The position numbers were made by a program, and so were the translations under genes. From Gemmatimonadaceae bacterium (GTDB lineage Bacteria > Gemmatimonadota > Gemmatimonadetes > Gemmatimonadales > Gemmatimonadaceae), in NCBI GenBank assembly GCA_025929535.1, contig JAICLZ010000030.1, positions 1 to 48,173 on the forward strand: a stretch of DNA of 48,173 nucleotides, written 5' to 3'. Below the pieces are notes generated by a model. That model did not search any database and was not told the origin of the DNA. It was given only the letters and a program-made list of their open reading frames with translations. Shown in pieces: positions 42,933-48,173 of the stretch. Each line of letters begins with the position of its first letter. The first letter of the stretch is position 1.

Positions 42933-43448
42933 TTACTTGCTGTCGGCGCCGCCGGCGAACGGGTGTGTGGCCGTCTTCGCCGATGAGATGACGGTGTCGA
43001 TCTTCGGCTCGTTCTTCATGGCGCGAGCGATCGACTCCTTGGTCGCCTGATAGTTGTAGGCGAAGATCTTCTTGTCGTCCGAGGCATCCCAGTGAATGAA
43101 CACGCCGACGATGACGACGAGATCCTCGACGCGATCCTTCGGGATGACACCGGCCGAAACGGAATCGACGACGGCGCGCGCAACAGCTGCCTGCGCGGGG
43201 CCAAACATCTGAACCGCCTGCTTGGCGCCCTTGATCGTGACCTTGTTGAACAGAATCGTGTCCGGCTTCGCCGGCAGATTCGGTGCGACGACGGCGAGCA
43301 GCGTGGTGAAGCCGTCCTTGTTGTTCGTCAGCGCGTTCGTGAACGCCTGGCCCGCATGTCCCGACTTGGAACCGATGATGAGATCGATGTGCGCGACCTC
43401 GTTGCCATCGCCCACAAGGGATTCGCCCAGCGAGAATTCAGCTGCCAT
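42933..43448 (-). CDS. fae: Formaldehyde-activating enzyme
   Basis: A 171-residue Fae that condenses formaldehyde with H4MPT to methylene-H4MPT, the entry to the C1 oxidation route and a detoxification step. The sequence [22 protein letters not shown] carries the conserved active His (residue 20); [15 protein letters not shown] is also typical. GGAGG stands 8 bases before the ATG at 43448. Fae is usually very abundant; the following hairpin fits separate high expression. Confidence 0.97.
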   Translation of the reverse strand: MAAEFSLGESLVGDGNEVAHIDLIIGSKSGHAGQAFTNALTNNKDGFTTLLAVVAPNLPAKPDTILFNKVTIKGAKQAVQMFGPAQAAVARAVVDSVSAGVIPKDRVEDLVVIVGVFIHWDASDDKKIFAYNYQATKESIARAMKNEPKIDTVISSAKTATHPFAGGADSK

Positions 43449-43623
43449 GATCACTACCTCCGTACCGGTGAGAAAGGATTGCTACGCACACCATCTCGTG
43501 AAGACTCGTTGAATCCATCGGGAGTCGTAGGCCCGTACAGTCGTGTGCGCTTGTCGATGTGCGCATACGCGTGGCGGGTCGTGAACATGGGTTGACCGAG
43601 GGTGGCGTGTCAAGCGGAGCCGG

Positions 43624-45006
43624 ATGAAGATCGCATCGCACCGGGTTCCAACGCTCACGCGAGTAGTGCAAGTTTGGTCCATGCGAGTTCCCATCGTGAC
43701 GTTTCGGCTGGCGAACGGCCTGGCCGTGACGCTTTCCGAGGATCACACCGCGCCCATCGTGGCGGTGAATCTGTGGTATCACGTCGGCTCCGCGAACGAG
43801 CGTCCGGGACGCACGGGCTTCGCGCACCTGTTCGAGCACATGCTCTTTCAAGGCTCCGCTCACGTGGGTGCAAACGAGCACTTCGAGATCGTGCAGCGCG
43901 CGGGCGGGACGCTCAACGGATCTACCTGGCTCGACCGTACGAACTACTTCGAGACCGTTCCATCCAATCAATTGGCCACGGCCTTGTGGCTGGAGGCCGA
44001 CCGGATGGGACAGCTGCTTCCCGCAATGACGCAGCAGAAGCTGGACACGCAGCGCGATGTGGTGAAGAACGAGCGGCGGTGGAGCGTGGACAACCAGCCA
44101 TACGGCACGTGGTGGGAGCGGCTCCCCGCGCTGGCGTTTCCCGGCGAACATCCGTTTCACCACTCGCTGATCGGCTCGATGGAGGATCTGAGCGAGGCGA
44201 GTCTCGAGGACATCGCACAGTTTTTCGCGACGTACTACACGCCGGACAACGCCGTGCTCTCGATCGCCGGCGATTTCGAGCCGGCCGAGGCGCGCGCGCT
44301 GGTCGAGCAGTCTTTCGGGCCGATACCTCGCGGTACCGGGAAGCCTCCACTGCCGCCAATGGATCTGCCGGCGCATTTCGGGAAGTGGGAGCGTCAGGTC
44401 GTGCCGGATGCGGTGATGCTGCCGCGATTGTTTCTCGCGTTCCGCTCGCCCGTGTTCGGGAGCGACGCGCATTACGTCGCATCGGTGCTCGCGGCCATAC
44501 TCGGCACCGGCAAGGGGAGCAGATTCCAGCGCGCGCTCGTGCGCGAGCGTGAGATCGCGTCCGAGGCATCGGCGTTCACCTTCGATCTCGCCAAGGGAAC
44601 GGACCTGTTGATAGCCGATGTCACCGCGCGTCCGGGCGTCAGCGCGGAGACACTCGAGGCGGAGGTGGTGCGCGAGATCGATCGCGTGCGACACGAGGGC
44701 GTGACGGACGGTGAGGTGCAGCGCGCAGTCGCGCTGCTCGAGACCGCGCTCGTGAGCTCGCTGCAGTCGGCCGGTGATCGCGCCGACAAGCTCTCGATGT
44801 TCGCGACGTACTTCGGCGATCCCGGGCTCGTGAACGAGCAGATGGAGTGCTACCAGCGCGTCACATCCGCGCAGGTGAGCCAGCTCGCGCGCGAGATGCT
44901 GGGCGAGGACAATCGCGTGAGCCTCGTGTACGTTCCTGCCGAGAGGCCGGACGACAGCCGCAGCGCGCAGGCCGAAGTCGGCGAGCCCGTCGGGGCGGAG
45001 CGTTGA
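43624..45006 (+). CDS. M16 family zinc metallopeptidase, active-type
   Basis: A 460-residue pitrilysin-type peptidase. The inverted zinc motif HLFEH is at residues 68-72, and the downstream Glu is in KNERR. There is no signal peptide. Start 43624 has GGAG 6 bases before it; an internal ATG at 43681 is possible. It pairs with the next M16 gene. Such pairs often form an active/inactive heterodimer. It is divergent from fae and has no visible link to C1 metabolism. Confidence 0.9.
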   Translation: MKIASHRVPTLTRVVQVWSMRVPIVTFRLANGLAVTLSEDHTAPIVAVNLWYHVGSANERPGRTGFAHLFEHMLFQGSAHVGANEHFEIVQRAGGTLNGSTWLDRTNYFETVPSNQLATALWLEADRMGQLLPAMTQQKLDTQRDVVKNERRWSVDNQPYGTWWERLPALAFPGEHPFHHSLIGSMEDLSEASLEDIAQFFATYYTPDNAVLSIAGDFEPAEARALVEQSFGPIPRGTGKPPLPPMDLPAHFGKWERQVVPDAVMLPRLFLAFRSPVFGSDAHYVASVLAAILGTGKGSRFQRALVREREIASEASAFTFDLAKGTDLLIADVTARPGVSAETLEAEVVREIDRVRHEGVTDGEVQRAVALLETALVSSLQSAGDRADKLSMFATYFGDPGLVNEQMECYQRVTSAQVSQLAREMLGEDNRVSLVYVPAERPDDSRSAQAEVGEPVGAER

Positions 45007-46454
45007 CCGCTCCGACTGCGGGCTCGACTGCGGGCTCGACTGCGGGCTCGACTGCGGGCTCGACTGCGGGCTCGACTGCGGGCTCCAACACGGGCGCGTC
45101 GCGCCCCCAGCCCGGGCCGCCGCGCGATTATCGCTTTCCATTCTTCGAGCGCATCACGCTCGAGAACGGACTCGGCGTCATCGTCGCACCCGTGCGCAAG
45201 CTGCCGATGGTTTCGGCGGTATTGACGGTGGACGCGGGTGCGGCATCGGAGCCGGCAGGTGCGTACGGCGTGGCGCAGCTCACTGCGCAGATGCTGCTCG
45301 AGGGGACGCGATCGCGAAGCGGAGATTCGCTGGGTGAGCAGTTCGAGCGATGGGGTGCCGCAGTGGGTGCGTCCGCTGACTGGGATGCGGCGATGCTCTC
45401 TATGACGGTGCTCGCGCCGCGCCTCGATGAGGCGATGTCGCTGTTCGCGGAAGTTCTGCTCGAGCCCGCGTTTCCGGAACGGGAGCTGGCGCGGATCAAG
45501 GCCGAGCGATTGGCCGATCTGCTGCAACTGCGCACGGAGCCGCGAGGACTCGCGGACGAGATGTTCACGCGATTCGTCTACGCCGAGTCGTCGCGCTACG
45601 CGAGTCCGGAGCATGGCGACGTCGCATCGGTGAAGTCGATCGATCGCGCGGCCGTGGAGCGCTTCTATCAGGTGCGCTACCGGCCGGCGGGTGCCACGCT
45701 CATTCTCGTGGGCGACGTCGGCGTGTCCGAGGGGACCGCTCTCGCGCAGCGGCTGTTCGGCGGCTGGTCCGGGAGCGCGGCGTCCACGAGTGTGGTGAGC
45801 GACACCCCTGCGCGCAGCACGCGCGCCGTGCACATCGTGCGCAAGGAAGATGCGCCGCAATCGGAGATTCGCGTTGGGCACGTGGGGCTTCCGCGCCGCC
45901 ATCCGGATTATTTCCCTGCCCTCATCCTCAACGGGCTCCTCGGCGGATTGTTCTCCTCGCGCATCAATCTCAATCTCCGCGAGGTGCACGCGTACACGTA
46001 CGGCGCGCATTCGTCGTTCGACTGGCGTCGCGGGGCGGGTCCGTTCGTGGTCTCGACTGCGGTGAAGAGCGATGTCACTGCCGACGCCGCGCGCGAGATT
46101 CTGCTCGAGATCACGCGCATTCGCGCCGATGCCGTGAGCGAGGATGAGCTCACGCTGGCAACGAGCTACCTGGATGGCGTCTTTCCCATTCGCTACGAAA
46201 CGACGGACTCGATCGCGCGGGCACTGGCCGCGCTCACGGTGTACGAGCTGCCGAACGACTATTTCGACAGCTATCGCGCGAACATCAGGCGAGTGACCGC
46301 AATGGACGTGCTGCACGCCGCGGACAGGTATCTGCATCCCGACCAGCTGCAGCTCGTGGTCGTCGGCGACCCCGCGGTGATCGCCGCTCCGCTCGCGGCG
46401 CTGGACGCCGGACCGGTGGGCGTCTACGATGCCGAAGGGCGGCCCGAGCGGTGA
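45003..46454 (+). CDS. M16 family peptidase-like protein, inactive-type
   Basis: A 483-residue M16 fold, starting at TTG 45003 that overlaps the previous stop (TTGA). The zinc motif is degenerate: QLTAQ stands in place of HxxEH, so it should lack catalysis and act as the partner subunit. The first 30 residues are a TAGS repeat with no family counterpart. GLLGGLFSSRINLNLREVHAYTYG is the typical C-terminal M16 block (the RxxY region). Confidence 0.88.
   Translation: MTAPTAGSTAGSTAGSTAGSTAGSTAGSNTGASRPQPGPPRDYRFPFFERITLENGLGVIVAPVRKLPMVSAVLTVDAGAASEPAGAYGVAQLTAQMLLEGTRSRSGDSLGEQFERWGAAVGASADWDAAMLSMTVLAPRLDEAMSLFAEVLLEPAFPERELARIKAERLADLLQLRTEPRGLADEMFTRFVYAESSRYASPEHGDVASVKSIDRAAVERFYQVRYRPAGATLILVGDVGVSEGTALAQRLFGGWSGSAASTSVVSDTPARSTRAVHIVRKEDAPQSEIRVGHVGLPRRHPDYFPALILNGLLGGLFSSRINLNLREVHAYTYGAHSSFDWRRGAGPFVVSTAVKSDVTADAAREILLEITRIRADAVSEDELTLATSYLDGVFPIRYETTDSIARALAALTVYELPNDYFDSYRANIRRVTAMDVLHAADRYLHPDQLQLVVVGDPAVIAAPLAALDAGPVGVYDAEGRPER
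45014..45085 (+). repeat. Six tandem 12-base repeats
   Basis: Six exact copies of GACTGCGGGCTC, beginning at 45014, 45026, 45038, 45050, 45062 and 45074, encode the TAGS repeat at the N-terminus of the inactive M16 protein. The copies are identical, suggesting recent slippage. Confidence 0.92.
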
Positions 46455-47011
46455 CGGATTCGGAGAGGGTGGGTCAGGTCGCGAGCCGGCGCGAGTACAC
46501 TGGGCGAGTGGTCAATCTCGACATCGATCAGGTTCGCTTTCCGAACGGAAAGGTGGGCGAGCTCGAGCTGATCCGGCATTCCGGCGCGAGCGCCGTGCTT
46601 CCGTTTCTGGGAGATCCCGAGGGAGAGGATCCGACGATTCTGCTCATTCGCCAGTACCGCTACGCTGCGGACGGATTCATCTACGAGATTCCGGCAGGCA
46701 GACTCGAGCCCGGCGAGCCGCCCGAACAGTGCGCAGTGCGCGAGCTGCGGGAGGAGACTGGCTGCACGGCGGCGAAGATGGAGCATCTCTACACGATGTA
46801 CACGACGCCCGGCTTCACGGACGAGAGGATCCATCTGTTCGCGGCGACCGGGCTCGAGCGTGGCGAGAGTGCGCTTGAGCAGGATGAGTTCGTGGAGGTA
46901 GTGCCGACCGCGATGTCCGCAGCGCTACGGCTGATCAGGGACGGCACGATCAACGATGCGAAGACCGCGCTCAGCATTCTCTACGTCGCAGGGTTCTATC
47001 TGGGCCGCTGA
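46451..47011 (+). CDS. Nudix hydrolase, ADP-ribose pyrophosphatase-like
   Basis: A 186-residue Nudix protein. The Nudix box with GRLEPGEPPEQCAVRELREETG lies at about residues 84-105. The N-terminal YTGRVVNLDIDQVRFPNGK and the RQYRYAADGFIYEIPAG stretch match ADP-ribose pyrophosphatases. GTG 46451 overlaps the M16 stop (GTGA), so it ends this three-gene operon. Confidence 0.9.
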   Translation: MTDSERVGQVASRREYTGRVVNLDIDQVRFPNGKVGELELIRHSGASAVLPFLGDPEGEDPTILLIRQYRYAADGFIYEIPAGRLEPGEPPEQCAVRELREETGCTAAKMEHLYTMYTTPGFTDERIHLFAATGLERGESALEQDEFVEVVPTAMSAALRLIRDGTINDAKTALSILYVAGFYLGR

Positions 47012-47070
47012 GGTCGTTTCCTCGCGACACGATGTGTCCTCTCAAATCGCGTTTTCTTCGTCCTCCAAAG

Positions 47071-47099
47071 TAGACAATCTGTCCTGGCCCTGCTAGCTT
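47071..47099 (+). promoter_or_regulatory. Weak candidate promoter before the sigma factor gene
   Basis: TAGACA (47071-47076), a 17-base spacer and TAGCTT (47094-47099). The -35 has 5 of 6 matches and the -10 only 3 of 6. The sequence from here to 47278 is otherwise noncoding. Confidence 0.3.
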
Positions 47100-47278
47100 T
47101 CTTTCCAGTAGCGCCAACGCAAACGATTGCCTTCTCGGGACTTAGACTCGCAGAAGGCTGCGGGGAACATCGAGGGCACGGGCCCTGCCTTTCATTGCGT
47201 CCGACGGAAGCACCGGTCGTCCGACGAAATGCTTCCTGCTCGTCCGGCGTACTCAATTTGGATTGGGGGACACCCAAG

Positions 47279-47914
47279 ATGGCACACGTGGCGATGGAAG
47301 CGAGGGCAGTGGCACCTGGATCGGTGCGCGCCCAGCTGCAGGCGCTCGAAGACGCGGAGCTGGTCGCCTCGTTTCTGGGCGGTGAGGAGCGCGCCTTCCA
47401 GGAAATCGTGGAGCGCTATCAAACGCGCCTGCTCAATTTCATTTATCGCACGATCGGTGATCGCGAGCGTGGCGAGGACCTCGTTCAGGAGGTCTTCATC
47501 CGGGTCTATCGGCACATGGCGCGCTTCGATCGCACGAAGAAGTTCTCCACGTGGATCTATACGATCGCGTCGAATCTGGCGAAGAACGAGCTCCGGAACC
47601 GCTCGCGCAATCCGCTGGTCTTCTTCCAGACGATCCGCAAGAACTGGCAGGACGACGATCGTCCGCTGCAGTTCGAGGATGTGAACTCGCGCCCGGACGA
47701 TCTCTATCGCCGCCGGCACCTGCGCTCGCTGGTTGAGGCGTCGGTGGCGCGCCTTCCCGAGCACCACCGCCAGGTGTTCATCCTGCGCGAGCTCGAGGGC
47801 AAGTCCTACGAGGAGATCGCAGAGATCACGAATTGCAATCTGGGAACGGTCAAATCGCGGCTCAACCGCGCCCGGAACGCATTCGCCCAGATCATCGAGC
47901 CGGGACTGCGGTAA
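47279..47914 (+). CDS. ECF-type RNA polymerase sigma factor
   Basis: A 211-residue sigma-70 family protein with region 2 (IVERYQTRLLNFIYRTIGDRERGEDLVQEVF) and region 4 (LPEHHRQVFILRELEGKSYEEIAEITNCNLGTVKSRLNRAR). There is no region 1.1 or 3, as in the RpoE-like group. The start ATG follows a GGGGGACACCCAAG stretch. No anti-sigma gene is visible downstream within the window. Its target regulon is unknown. Confidence 0.92.
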   Translation: MAHVAMEARAVAPGSVRAQLQALEDAELVASFLGGEERAFQEIVERYQTRLLNFIYRTIGDRERGEDLVQEVFIRVYRHMARFDRTKKFSTWIYTIASNLAKNELRNRSRNPLVFFQTIRKNWQDDDRPLQFEDVNSRPDDLYRRRHLRSLVEASVARLPEHHRQVFILRELEGKSYEEIAEITNCNLGTVKSRLNRARNAFAQIIEPGLR

Positions 47915-47969
47915 GGGCGAAGCGTTGGAGTACCTGCCAACGGCGCTGATCACGAATCAAACCAATGAA

Positions 47970-48173
47970 ACGGATCGAACCGGTGCGCGGATAGGGCGCT
48001 CTGCACCCGTTCGATCCGTCTCTCATCCGTATTTCCAATCTATTGGAGCCAGCCCGAGTGGCGGAGGCCGTTTCGGGCAGGCGCGCACGATGCAGGCATC
48101 AACAATTCTGGAAATACGGATTTAACGGATCGAACGGATGAGAAAACGGATCGCATCGGTGCGCATGGGTGGA
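47970..48173. repeat. Intergenic nested inverted and direct repeats
   Basis: A 17-base arm at 47970-47986 pairs with 48003-48019 with one mismatch. A second perfect pair, ATCCGTATTTCC at 48025-48036 and its complement at 48110-48121, follows. ACGGATCG units recur at 47970, 48125 and 48145. No gene is seen. The repeat continues to the window edge and may be a dispersed noncoding element. Confidence 0.65.

Overview
The window is high-GC bacterial DNA that begins beside the replication-initiator gene dnaA. It runs through the standard rpmH-rnpA-yidD-yidC-mnmE block into about 33 kb devoted almost entirely to methanol and formaldehyde oxidation. Several lipoproteins, an outer-membrane porin and periplasmic PQQ enzymes show a diderm (Gram-negative) cell. 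The protein style (for example L34 with a C-terminal extension) and the mix of genes do not look like a classical proteobacterial methylotroph. My best guess is Gemmatimonadota or a neighbouring soil phylum. That is inference; no phylogeny was run.

Layout. (1) 1-6217: dnaA on the minus strand, divergent from rpmH, rnpA, yidD, yidC, a metallo-beta-lactamase-fold hydrolase and mnmE. (2) 6235-10077: ordinary accessory genes: a DUF2268 protease, DUF2225, upp, a DUF4177-like protein, TetR and a DUF218 membrane protein. (3) 10555-19039: a periplasmic methanol-oxidation block of PQQ-dehydrogenase, secreted unknown, porin, xoxF, xoxJ and xoxG. Both dehydrogenases carry the extra Asp that marks lanthanide enzymes. 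(4) 19115-43448: an almost unbroken tetrahydromethanopterin (H4MPT) and methanofuran island, mostly on the minus strand with many 4-nt stop/start overlaps. It holds the catabolic enzymes fae, mtdB, mch and fhcBADC. It also holds cofactor-synthesis genes: pabA, pabB and pabC for p-aminobenzoate, mptG, a DHPS-like protein, a pterin dehydratase, a 6-pyruvoyltetrahydropterin-synthase-like protein, an mptN-like ligase, and mfnB, mfnE and mfnF-like genes with an ATP-grasp ligase. Several families of unproven role that recur in such loci (DUF447, DUF1464, HisA-like, CitG-like) are here too, as is a secreted protein with the copper-ligand pattern of peptidylglycine/dopamine monooxygenases. (5) 43624-47011: a pair of M16 peptidases and a Nudix hydrolase. 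(6) 47279-47914: an ECF sigma factor, followed by an inverted-repeat-rich intergenic tail.

The genes fit one route. XoxF oxidises methanol in the periplasm and passes electrons to XoxG. Formaldehyde is captured by Fae on H4MPT, then oxidised by MtdB, hydrolysed by Mch, transferred to methanofuran and released as formate by FhcABCD. Dedicated pabABC genes inside the island suggest p-aminobenzoate is made on site for H4MPT. Not seen in this window: formate dehydrogenase, a carbon-assimilation cycle, PQQ biosynthesis, methane monooxygenase, and the early pterin and tyrosine-decarboxylase steps of cofactor synthesis.
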